Shown here: piece by piece, positions 23,544-31,162 of the stretch
Position numbering within the stretch: position 1 is the stretch's first letter
Layout: every line of letters begins with the position of its first letter
Origin: DATGFB01 sp032160545
GTDB taxonomy: Bacteria; Actinomycetota; Actinomycetes; Mycobacteriales; Jatrophihabitantaceae
NCBI GenBank assembly: GCA_032160545.1
Contig: JAVHVN010000050.1
Coordinates: 1-35,891 of the forward strand
DNA length: 35,891 nucleotides
Direction of reading: 5' to 3'
Program-made: the position numbers and the translations under genes
Notes under the pieces: generated by a model
Database searches by the model: none
What the model saw: the letters and a program-made list of their open reading frames with translations, nothing else
Told to the model about the DNA's origin: nothing

Positions 23544-23736
23544 CCGCGAGCGACATCGGCCCGTAGACCACGCGATCGTCGTCCAGCAGGGTCACGCGTG
23601 CCACGCCGTTGTCGGCGAGGTCGCGCCAGTTCTCGCCCAGCCAGCTCTCGGCATCGGACTGGTTGGGGTGCGTCGGCGACGGTACCTCCGCCAGCACGCC
23701 GCCGTCGGCCGCCTCCATCCGCCAGATCCAGCCCAT
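23536..23736 (-). CDS. Conserved small actinobacterial protein (66 aa)
   Basis: The protein is 66 aa with a strongly patterned sequence: MGWIWRMEAADG at the start, DAESWLGENWRDL in the middle and VTLLDDDRVVYGPMSL at the end. Similar short proteins occur widely in Actinobacteria, with no known function. It is acidic, with no signal or membrane segment, and probably forms one small alpha/beta fold. The ATG is preceded by GGGAG, and TAGGGT (23770-23775, minus strand) is a possible -10 box. It is transcribed opposite to its neighbours. Confidence 0.8.
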   Translation of the reverse strand: MGWIWRMEAADGGVLAEVPSPTHPNQSDAESWLGENWRDLADNGVARVTLLDDDRVVYGPMSLAAE

Positions 23737-23842
23737 GCCCGCTCCCGTCGCCCGGTGACTGCGGTGCCGACCCTACTTGCAGAGGATCCGCGCGCCGGGC
23801 TGGGCATACTGGCCTCCGACCCCCGACGGATAGGCGGCCCGC

Positions 23843-24745
23843 GTGAACGTGCTCGTCGACCTCGGCGCTGACGTCGAGTGGCCGGACAACGACGCGTCCG
23901 ATCAGGTCCGCGCCGCGCTCTCGGGCGACACCCGGCTCGGCAGCCTCGGCCCGCTCGTCGAATGGGCCGCGGCCGTGCAGGCCGCCTGCCCGCCGCGACC
24001 GTTCACGCGAACGCGGGTGGTGCGCCTGTTCGACCCCGGGTCGAGGCCTGGTAATCCCGCGACCTCCGGCGACACCGACCCGCGCGACGTCGAGTGCCCA
24101 CCCGCCGTCGGGACCGAGGCGACGGCCGAGGCGATCCGCGCCGGCGCGCGACTGGCCGACGACGAGATCGACCGTGGGGCGGACCTGCTCGTCCTCGCCA
24201 CGCGCGGCGAACCCACCGCCGCCGCCGTGCTCGTCGCGGTGCTCACGAACACCGAGCCGGTCAAGGTGCTTCCCCGCGGCGCCGGGATCTCACCCGAACG
24301 TTGGGTGGCGGACGCGATCGCGGTCCGCGACGGCCGTCGGCGCCTGTTCCCGCTGCGCGCCGAGCCCTTCGAGGTACTCGTCGGTCTCGGTGCCGGCACG
24401 CTCGCCACTGCCACCGGCGTGCTGATGCGGGCCGCCGCGCGACGGACGCCGGTGCTCGTCGACGGGCTCGCCGCTGCGGCCGCGGCGCTCGTCGGCTTCG
24501 AGGTGCAGCCGCGGTCGGCCCGGTGGTGGCGCCTCGCCGATCTCAGCGGACACCCCGCGCACGAGCTCGCGGCGACCGCGCTCGGGCAGCGGCCGGTCCT
24601 GCCGCTGGGAACGTCCCTCGACGACGCCACCGCGGGGCTGCTCGCAGCCGCGGTCGTCCAGGCGGCGACGGTCGTGTTCCCGGAGTGTCTGCGGCCGACC
24701 ACAATGGTCGGCCCAAGCCCCGTCGAGCGACAGGAACCGTCGTGA
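23843..24745 (+). CDS. Divergent CobT-like protein (nicotinate-nucleotide:dimethylbenzimidazole phosphoribosyltransferase family)
   Basis: This 300-aa protein keeps the CobT core: RRTPVLVDGLAAAAAALV (200-217) and the ARWW...HELA...PVLPLG order before the C-terminal helices match the family. Key sites differ. The nucleotide-binding GIGNTT stretch reads RGEPTA (121-126), the GRGTGI loop reads PRGAGI (144-149), and the catalytic Glu loop GEGxG aligns with DDATA (260-264), giving Glu-to-Asp. It is shorter than normal (~350) and has no cobS or cobU beside it. It overlaps the next gene by 4 nt (GTGA). It may be a reduced, altered or inactive paralogue; B12 lower-ligand activation should not be assumed. 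Confidence 0.7.
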   Translation: MNVLVDLGADVEWPDNDASDQVRAALSGDTRLGSLGPLVEWAAAVQAACPPRPFTRTRVVRLFDPGSRPGNPATSGDTDPRDVECPPAVGTEATAEAIRAGARLADDEIDRGADLLVLATRGEPTAAAVLVAVLTNTEPVKVLPRGAGISPERWVADAIAVRDGRRRLFPLRAEPFEVLVGLGAGTLATATGVLMRAAARRTPVLVDGLAAAAAALVGFEVQPRSARWWRLADLSGHPAHELAATALGQRPVLPLGTSLDDATAGLLAAAVVQAATVVFPECLRPTTMVGPSPVERQEPS

Positions 24746-25956
24746 CCGATCCGCCGCCGGAGGCAGCACCCCAACCGGGTACCCCGGTGCTGTCGGACAC
24801 CCGGCGCGACGCCATCGAGGCGGTCACGTGGGGGGTGCGCGTCGCCGCCGCCTGGACGTGGCGGCTGCTCCTTATCGGGCTCGGTGTGTATGTCCTGGGC
24901 AGGATCTTCCAGCGCATCGAACTTGTCGCGTTCTCGTTCGTGCTGGCGCTGTTCCTCACGGCGGTCCTGCACCCCATCGAGAAGCGGCTGCGGCAGTGGC
25001 TGCCGGGGCCGAAGTCGCTGCCCGCCGCGCTCGCGCTGCTGGTCGGGGTCGCCGCGCTCGCCGGCATCGGGTGGTTCGTCAGCTGGCAGATCAGCACGCA
25101 TTCCGGTGAGCTCGCCAACCAGTTGACCCAGTTCGTCGACAAGACGCGCAACTGGCTGCGCACCGGGCCGTTGCATCTGAAGTCCACCGATCTGGACAAG
25201 ATCAGCACCCAGATCACCAACGCGATCAAGAACAACCAGGGACAGTTGATCAGCGGCGCGATCCAGACCGTGCGCACCGTGGTCGAAGCCCTCGGCGCGC
25301 TGCTGCTCATCTTGCTGTCGACGTTCTTCCTGCTTCGCGACGGGGCGCAGGTCTGGGGCTGGGTGCTGGGGCTGTTCCCCGCACGCGCGCGCCGTCGTGT
25401 GGACGTCGCCGGCCGGGTCGGTTGGAAGACCTTCGGCGGCTACATGCGCGGCCAGTTGATCATCGCCTTGTTCCACGGCGTCTCGGTCACGATCCTGTTG
25501 GTCATCCTGCGGGTGCCGCTCGCGGCGGCGCTGGGTGTGCTCATCTTCCTGGGCTCGTTCATCCCGCTCATCGGCCTCACGGTCACCGGCGCGCTGGCGG
25601 TCGCCATCGCGCTGCTCGAGCACGGGATCACCGCCGGCATCGTCGTCGCCATCTCGATCGTCGTGTTGTTCCAGCTCGAAGCGCATCTGCTGCAGCCGAT
25701 CATCATGAGCCGCAGCGTCGAGTTGCACCCCCTCGCCATCGCGCTCGTCGTGGTGACCGGAACGATCCTCGCCGGAATTCCCGGCGCGCTCATCGCGGTC
25801 CCGCTGGTCGCGTTCATCAACACGACGACCCATGCTCTTCGCGCACCGCTGCCCGATGGCGCACTGCCGTCCGACCGACAGGACCAGATCGTCGAGAACG
25901 ACGCTGGGGAGGCGAACGCGCCGCCGGACGCGACGCCGGGCGGCACGCGGACCTAG
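24742..25956 (+). CDS. AI-2E family (PerM/TqsA-like) membrane protein
   Basis: This 404-aa polytopic membrane protein belongs to the AI-2E transporter superfamily, whose members export or exchange varied small solutes or ions; named substrates cannot be transferred by homology. About eight hydrophobic segments are present in the usual pattern: two at the start, one before a long soluble loop (about 110-175), and the rest in the C-terminal half (GYMRGQLIIALFHG, then LGSFIPLIG). The C-terminal ~45 residues are acidic and polar. GTG start overlaps the CobT-like stop, so both are translationally coupled. Its stop overlaps the convergent gcvT stop (CTAG). Confidence 0.85.
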   Translation: MTDPPPEAAPQPGTPVLSDTRRDAIEAVTWGVRVAAAWTWRLLLIGLGVYVLGRIFQRIELVAFSFVLALFLTAVLHPIEKRLRQWLPGPKSLPAALALLVGVAALAGIGWFVSWQISTHSGELANQLTQFVDKTRNWLRTGPLHLKSTDLDKISTQITNAIKNNQGQLISGAIQTVRTVVEALGALLLILLSTFFLLRDGAQVWGWVLGLFPARARRRVDVAGRVGWKTFGGYMRGQLIIALFHGVSVTILLVILRVPLAAALGVLIFLGSFIPLIGLTVTGALAVAIALLEHGITAGIVVAISIVVLFQLEAHLLQPIIMSRSVELHPLAIALVVVTGTILAGIPGALIAVPLVAFINTTTHALRAPLPDGALPSDRQDQIVENDAGEANAPPDATPGGTRT

Positions 25957-27062
25957 CGCACGTGCGAGGGCACGAACGGGGGGCGCACGACTCGCACGCT
26001 GCTGCGCCTGCCGCGCACGTCGATGGCGATCTCGTCGCCCGCATTGACGCCGGCGGCGGTGTCGAGCAGCGCCAGCCCGATGCCCCTCTTCAGTGTCGGA
26101 GCGAACGTCCCGCTCGTGACCTCTCCGATCGGCTGACCGGCGGCGTCGAGCACCGTCATGTGTGGACGCGGGATGCCCCGGTCGAGGGCCTCGAGACCCC
26201 ACAACGTGCGACGCGGGCCGTTCTCCTTCTCCGCAACCAGGGCCTCCCGGCCCCAGAAGGCGGGCTTCTTCCAGCCGACCGCCCAACCCGAGCGGGCCTG
26301 CACAGGAGAGATGTCGAGGGAGAGGTCCTGGCCGTGCAGCGGGTAACCCATCTCGGTGCGCAGGGTGTCCCGGGCGCCGAGCCCGGCCGGCATCCCGCCG
26401 AACTCATCGACGACCTCGACAAGGGCGTCCCACAGCGCCGGCGCGTCGTCCCAGGCGGGAAGCAGTTCATAGCCGTGCTCGCCGGTGTAACCGGTGCGGC
26501 AGATCCGAACCGGTCGCCCCTCATAGTCGGCGTCCGCCCACGCCATGTAGTCCTGCTGCGCGGGCAGCCCGAGGCGGCCGAGCACGTCGGCGGACCGCGG
26601 GCCCTGCACGGCCAGCACGGCGAACCGGTCGTGCTGACCGATCACCTCGATCCCGTCCGGTGCCGCCGCCGTGAGCCGGCGGACCACCTCCGCGGTGTTG
26701 GCAGCGTTCGGCACGAGGAACACCTCCTCGTCGCTGACCAGATAGGCGATCAGATCGTCGACGACGCCGCCGCTCGAGTTGCAGCACAAGGTGTACTGGG
26801 CCTGTCCCGCGGCGATGCGCCCAAGATCGTTGGTCAGGCACCGGTCGACGAACTCGCGCGCGGCGGGGCCTCGTACGGTCGCCTTCCCCAGGTGGGATAC
26901 GTCGAACACCCCCACCGCGTCGCGGACGGCCGCGTGCTCCTTCAACACCCCACCACCGCTGCTCGCGTACTCGATGGGCATCTCCCAGCCACCGAAGTCC
27001 GCCAGCTTCGCGCCGCGTTCGACGTGGCGGTCGTACAGAGGTGAACGCAGCAGTCCGGGCAT
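25953..27062 (-). CDS. gcvT: Glycine cleavage system T protein (aminomethyltransferase)
   Basis: This 369-aa enzyme moves the methylene group from lipoyl-bound aminomethyl on H protein to tetrahydrofolate. The N-terminal SPLYDRHVERGAKLADFGGWEMP and the GVFDVSHLGK stretch, the central RTGYTGEHGYEL motif, and EMGYPLHGQDL are typical of single-domain GcvT. ATG at 27062 gives the usual start and follows a -10 box by 7 nt. It is divergent from pepA, as in M. tuberculosis. It sits in the same window as lpdA (the shared L protein), sucB and lipB, all lipoyl-linked; gcvH and gcvP are not here. Confidence 0.94.
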   Translation of the reverse strand: MPGLLRSPLYDRHVERGAKLADFGGWEMPIEYASSGGGVLKEHAAVRDAVGVFDVSHLGKATVRGPAAREFVDRCLTNDLGRIAAGQAQYTLCCNSSGGVVDDLIAYLVSDEEVFLVPNAANTAEVVRRLTAAAPDGIEVIGQHDRFAVLAVQGPRSADVLGRLGLPAQQDYMAWADADYEGRPVRICRTGYTGEHGYELLPAWDDAPALWDALVEVVDEFGGMPAGLGARDTLRTEMGYPLHGQDLSLDISPVQARSGWAVGWKKPAFWGREALVAEKENGPRRTLWGLEALDRGIPRPHMTVLDAAGQPIGEVTSGTFAPTLKRGIGLALLDTAAGVNAGDEIAIDVRGRRSSVRVVRPPFVPSHVR

Positions 27063-27069
27063 GCGCGAC

Positions 27070-27075
27070 AACCTA
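27070..27075 (-). promoter_or_regulatory. Predicted -10 box of gcvT (leaderless)
   Basis: TAGGTT on the minus strand ends 7 nt before the gcvT ATG. With the pepA box at 27122 it forms a back-to-back leaderless pair in a 72-bp gap. Confidence 0.55.
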
Positions 27076-27121
27076 CCGAGGCCGCGCGGACCCGTCCGCT
27101 CGCCGCGGCCGCTCTGGCACC

Positions 27122-27127
27122 TACCAT
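27122..27127 (+). promoter_or_regulatory. Predicted -10 box of pepA (leaderless)
   Basis: TACCAT ends 7 nt before the pepA ATG and no ribosome site is present. Confidence 0.55.
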
Positions 27128-27134
27128 CGCGACC

Positions 27135-28616
27135 ATGCCCGCCGGTGCCGCACCTTCGCCTGCCGTCTCGTTCGTCGACCCCGCCGACCCCGTGGCGGCC
27201 GATGCGGTCGTCGTCGGGGTGCGCCCGGGCTCGGGGCGCCGCCGGTTTGCGAACGGGGGCGCAGCGATCGACGCCGCCTTCGGCGGGCGGCTCGCAGCTG
27301 CGCTCGACGCGCTGGGAGCGAAGGGCAAGGCGGGCGAGGTTCTGCGCATCCCCACTCTCGGGTTGGCTCCGTTCCCGCTGATCGTCACCACCGGCCTCGG
27401 AGCCGATGACAGCGCCGAGTCGATCCGCCGGGCGGTCGGTGCTGCGATCCGATCAGTCGGCGAGGCGCGGACCGTGCACGTCGCCATCGAGGGCGCGATC
27501 GGCGCCGTGACCGACGGCGTGCTTCTCGGCAACTACGCGTTCACTGCGTACAAGTCGTTCCCGGCCAAGCGGACCCTGCGCCGCGTGACCGTCCCGGCGA
27601 TGGCCGACGCGAGCGGCCGGGCCGAACTCAGGCGGTCCCGCGTGCTGGGCGAGGCGGTCAATGTCACGAGAGATCTCGTCAACACCCCACCCAACGACCT
27701 CTACCCGGAGACGTTCGCCGCGCGCGTCTCCGACCTCGCCGCGACGCAGCGGCTCGATGTCGAGGTGCTGGGCCCGCGCGAGTTGGCACGAGGTGGTTTC
27801 GGCGGCATCGTGGCGGTCGGCAGCGGGTCCGCGCGGCCGCCGCGGCTGGTCCGTGTGACCTACCGGCCGGCGCGCCCGGTTGCCCGCGTGGCGCTCGTGG
27901 GCAAGGGCGTCACCTTCGACTCCGGCGGTCTGAACCTCAAGACAGCGCACCTCACCTGGATGAAGTCCGACATGGGTGGCGGGGCGGCCGTTGTCGCGAG
28001 CACCGTCGCGGCCGCGGCGCTGCGGCTGCCGGTCGAGGTCACGGCCACGGTGCCGATGGTCGAGAACATGCCGTCGGGCTCGGCGTACCGGCCCTCTGAC
28101 ATCCTCACGATGCGCAACGGCAAGACGGTCGAGGTTGCCGACACCGACGCCGAAGGGCGGCTCATCCTGGGCGACGCCATCAGCCGGGCCCTCGAGGACG
28201 AGCCCGATCGGCTGATCGAGGCCTCCACCCTCACCGGCGGCCAGCTCGTCGCGCTGGGAACTCGGGTCATCGGCGCGATGGGCGAACCGGCGTTCCGCGA
28301 CCTCGTCGCCGAGACCGGGACAGCCGCGGGCGAGTCGGTCTGGGCCATGCCGCTGCCCGACGACCTGCGGCCCGGCCTGGACTCGCCGGTCGCTGACCTC
28401 AGCAACCTGCCCGAGGACCGGTGGGGTTCGATGCTGGTGGCCGGGATGTTCCTGAAGGAATTCATGTCGGACGACGTGCCGTGGGTGCACCTCGACATCG
28501 CCGGCCCGGCCTGGAACATGGGCGGCCCGCGCGACTACACCCCGAAGGGCGGCACCGGCGCGGCGGTGCGGACGATCGTTGCCACGCTGGGCAGGCTGGC
28601 GCAGCGCGAGGCCTAG
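27135..28616 (+). CDS. pepA: Leucyl aminopeptidase (M17 family)
   Basis: This 493-aa cytosolic two-metal aminopeptidase removes N-terminal residues, mostly Leu. The active site is complete: Lys257 and Asp262 in GKGVTFDSGG, and DTDAEGRL with Asp338, Glu340 and Arg342. The usual N-terminal regulatory domain (~1-165) is present. The M. tuberculosis counterpart at this site is called PepB (Rv2213). It is divergent from gcvT and ends in a 4-bp CTAG stop overlap with the next minus-strand gene. Confidence 0.95.
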   Translation: MPAGAAPSPAVSFVDPADPVAADAVVVGVRPGSGRRRFANGGAAIDAAFGGRLAAALDALGAKGKAGEVLRIPTLGLAPFPLIVTTGLGADDSAESIRRAVGAAIRSVGEARTVHVAIEGAIGAVTDGVLLGNYAFTAYKSFPAKRTLRRVTVPAMADASGRAELRRSRVLGEAVNVTRDLVNTPPNDLYPETFAARVSDLAATQRLDVEVLGPRELARGGFGGIVAVGSGSARPPRLVRVTYRPARPVARVALVGKGVTFDSGGLNLKTAHLTWMKSDMGGGAAVVASTVAAAALRLPVEVTATVPMVENMPSGSAYRPSDILTMRNGKTVEVADTDAEGRLILGDAISRALEDEPDRLIEASTLTGGQLVALGTRVIGAMGEPAFRDLVAETGTAAGESVWAMPLPDDLRPGLDSPVADLSNLPEDRWGSMLVAGMFLKEFMSDDVPWVHLDIAGPAWNMGGPRDYTPKGGTGAAVRTIVATLGRLAQREA

Positions 28617-29260
28617 CCGGCGGTGCCCGCGGCGGCGTCGGGCTCGTCGCTCGCCGTCCGGGCCATCTCGACCGCGCGCTCCCAGCGCAGTCGCAGCCGC
28701 CGGTACGCGCGGGCTCGTACCCGCTCGGCGTTCACCGCCACCCAGCCGCAGATGATCGCCAGGGGGATCTCGGCGAAGACCGCCGAGAACACCGCGAACA
28801 TCAGCTGCGTGCCGGGCCGCGTCGTCACGACGTCGAACCAGGCGTCGATCACGAGCATCGTGGCCGCCACCGCCGCGACCAGTTCGGTGGCGGGCTTGCG
28901 TCTCAGCGCGCAATAGGCGAGGAACGCGAGCACCAGGCACATCATGCAGTCGAAGCCGACCCAGGCGACGTCGTAGTCGTCCGTGCGCTGGTCGGCCGGC
29001 AGGGTCAGCGCCAGGTAGACGATCCAGGGGATGATGCCGAGGAAGCAGGACAGCGCGAGCGGCGCGAGCCAGCGCGGCAGCGGCAGTTGCTGCTTGGGCG
29101 GGATGAGATTCAGCGCTGCTTGCATGGCCTCGATCGGCGACCCGGACGGCAGCTCGGCGGCGACGGGATGTCCCGGAGCGTCGGCGTGGTCGTCAGCGGC
29201 GTTCGCGCGGGCGTGACCCGCCACGGGCTGCTCGCCGGGCGCCTCATGGTCGATGGTCAT
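28613..29260 (-). CDS. Four-helix membrane protein of unknown function
   Basis: This 215-aa protein has a polar His/Ala-rich N-terminus (~1-55), four predicted membrane segments (about 64-86, 97-118, 126-146, 152-175), and a basic cytoplasmic tail (RVRARAYRRLRLRWERA). The stretch VGFDCMMCLVLA in helix 2 and the Asp-containing VIDAWFDVVTTRPG before helix 4 look like conserved family features, but I cannot name a function. ATG at 29260 overlaps the stop of the upstream small gene by 4 nt (ATGA), so the two form an operon divergent from lpdA. Confidence 0.8.
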   Translation of the reverse strand: MTIDHEAPGEQPVAGHARANAADDHADAPGHPVAAELPSGSPIEAMQAALNLIPPKQQLPLPRWLAPLALSCFLGIIPWIVYLALTLPADQRTDDYDVAWVGFDCMMCLVLAFLAYCALRRKPATELVAAVAATMLVIDAWFDVVTTRPGTQLMFAVFSAVFAEIPLAIICGWVAVNAERVRARAYRRLRLRWERAVEMARTASDEPDAAAGTAG

Positions 29261-29598
29261 GAAACCCCTCGCGGCGGCCCGGTCTCGCCGGCGGCCTTGC
29301 GCTGCGCCGTCCAGTCCCGCATCCGCTGGGGGTAGCCGACGACGGCGACGTCGTAGAGCGGGATCGAATGCTTGCCCGCGAAGCCCCGCGCCGCGTCGGG
29401 TCCCTGGACGCGGCGGCGCGTCCACTCCCCGGTACGTGCCACCAGGACCACCGTGGTCTCGGTGACAGCTGTGCGCGGCTCGAGAAACGCCTCGACACCT
29501 GCCCGCGTCCGGACGAACTCGGCGAGGTGCAGTGTGTCGGCGGAGTCGGCGGCGCGCAGCGTGCCGGGCGGTGCTTTCCTTCGCCAGAGCCTTCCCAC
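29257..29598 (-). CDS. Conserved actinobacterial protein of unknown function (113 aa)
   Basis: This 113-aa soluble protein has a basic N-terminus (MGRLWRRK), an EFVRTRAGVEAFLEPRT segment, a TTVVLVARTGEWTRRRV strand pair and the C-terminal YDVAVVGYPQRMRDW motif. Similar proteins lie beside lpd in other Actinobacteria, including Streptomyces, as far as I recall; no function is known. The GTG start has GGAG about 12 nt upstream. Together with the membrane protein it overlaps, it may relate to the 2-oxoacid dehydrogenase locus only through position. Confidence 0.75.
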   Translation of the reverse strand: MGRLWRRKAPPGTLRAADSADTLHLAEFVRTRAGVEAFLEPRTAVTETTVVLVARTGEWTRRRVQGPDAARGFAGKHSIPLYDVAVVGYPQRMRDWTAQRKAAGETGPPRGVS

Positions 29599-29745
29599 GA
29601 CAGCGGACTCCGTTCTTCGACACCCCTGGTTTCATTGCGGGACACACCCATCACGCCTCGCGCACCCACAGGCATGGTCCCACGGCCGGCTGTGTGTGAC
29701 GGAGTGGAAGGATGGGAGCAAACCCTCGACGAAGCAGGAGCAGCG

Positions 29746-31125
29746 GTGGCCGACAACCAGTCCGACCTCGTCATCCTCGGAGGCGGCAGCGGCGGGTATG
29801 CCGCAGCCCTCCGGGCCGCGGAGCTGGGCAGGTCCGTGGTCCTCATCGAGAAGGACAAGGTCGGGGGCACCTGCCTGCACCGGGGCTGCATCCCGACCAA
29901 GGCCCTCCTGCACGCCGGCGAGATCGCCGATGCCGCCCGCGAGAGCGCGCAGTTCGGGGTCAACGCCAGCTTCGAGGGCATCGACATGGCGGGCGTCCAC
30001 AAGTACAAGGACGGCGTCGTCAGCAAGAACCACAAGGGGCTCGTCGGCTTGGTGAAGAGCCGCGGGATCGAGATCGTCGAGGGTGAGGGGCGGCTGACCG
30101 GCCCACACACCGTCACGGTCAACGGGGACACGTACACCGGCAGCAACCTTGTCCTTGCCACCGGTTCCTACTCCCGCACCCTTCCGGGCCTCGAACTGGA
30201 CGGCCGCCGGGTCATCGCCAGCGAGCACGCCCTGCAGCTCGAGCACGTGCCCGCCTCGGCGATCGTCCTCGGCGGCGGCGTCATCGGAGTCGAGTTCGCG
30301 AGCGCCTGGAAGTCGTTCGGCGCCGAGGTGACGATCGTCGAAGCCCTGCCGCACCTCGTTCCGCTCGAGGACGAGGCGAACTCCAAGTTGCTCGAGCGCG
30401 CCTTCCGGCGCCGCAATATCGGCTTCAAGGTGAGCGCGCGCTTCGAACGCGTCGAGCACACCGACACCGGAGTGCGGGTCTTCCTCGAAGGCGGCGAGAG
30501 CCTCGAGGCCGAGCTGCTGCTCGTCGCGGTCGGGCGCGGCCCGACGTCGGCGAACCTCGGCTACGAGGACCAGGGCATCGCCATGGAACGCGGGTTCGTC
30601 ACCGTGGACGACTACTGCCGGACATCCGTCGAGGGCGTGTACGCGGTCGGCGATCTGATCCCGACCTTGCAGTTGGCCCACGCGGGGTTCGCCGAAGGCA
30701 TCCTGGTTGCCGAGCACATCGCAGGCCTGCCGGTCGCGCCGATCGACTACGCGGGCGTCCCGCGCATCACCTACTCCTCCCCCGAGGTCGCCTCGGTCGG
30801 GCTCACCGAGCCGCAGGCCGTCGCCAAGTACGGCGCCGACCGCGTCAAGACGCTGACCTACGACCTGTCCGGCAACGGCCGCAGCGCGATTCTCAACACC
30901 AAGGGGGCCGTCAAGCTGGTCGCCGAGGTCGACGGCCCCGTGCTCGGCGTGCACATCGTGGGTGACCGCGTCGGCGAGCTGATCGCCGAGGCGCAGCTGA
31001 TCTACAACTGGGAGGCGCTGCCCGGCGAGGTCGCGGCGCTGATCCACCCGCACCCCACCCAGTCCGAGGCGATCGGCGAGGCGCACCTGGCGCTGGCCGG
31101 CAAGCCGCTGCACGTGCACGACTGA
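29746..31125 (+). CDS. lpdA: Dihydrolipoamide dehydrogenase (E3)
   Basis: This 459-aa FAD enzyme reoxidises lipoyl groups of 2-oxoacid dehydrogenases and the glycine cleavage system, reducing NAD. It has the FAD motif LGGGSGG (11-17), the redox pair Cys43/Cys48 (GGTCLHRGC), the NAD motif LGGGVIGVEFA, and the catalytic His436/Glu441 pair (HPHPTQSE). GTG at 29746 is preceded by AGGAG and gives the usual N-terminus; the frame is open upstream. It is followed by sucB after 37 nt, probably in one operon. Confidence 0.96.
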   Translation: MADNQSDLVILGGGSGGYAAALRAAELGRSVVLIEKDKVGGTCLHRGCIPTKALLHAGEIADAARESAQFGVNASFEGIDMAGVHKYKDGVVSKNHKGLVGLVKSRGIEIVEGEGRLTGPHTVTVNGDTYTGSNLVLATGSYSRTLPGLELDGRRVIASEHALQLEHVPASAIVLGGGVIGVEFASAWKSFGAEVTIVEALPHLVPLEDEANSKLLERAFRRRNIGFKVSARFERVEHTDTGVRVFLEGGESLEAELLLVAVGRGPTSANLGYEDQGIAMERGFVTVDDYCRTSVEGVYAVGDLIPTLQLAHAGFAEGILVAEHIAGLPVAPIDYAGVPRITYSSPEVASVGLTEPQAVAKYGADRVKTLTYDLSGNGRSAILNTKGAVKLVAEVDGPVLGVHIVGDRVGELIAEAQLIYNWEALPGEVAALIHPHPTQSEAIGEAHLALAGKPLHVHD

Positions 31126-31162
31126 CGTTTCCGCCATCCCCCACTGAAGGAGTCGTTGGACC

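Noticed and set aside
23902..26286. A 794-aa minus-strand open frame opposite the CobT-like and AI-2E genes
   Set aside because: Composition is Arg/Asp/Gln-rich low complexity typical of antisense frames in high-GC DNA; the plus-strand genes have clear family motifs.
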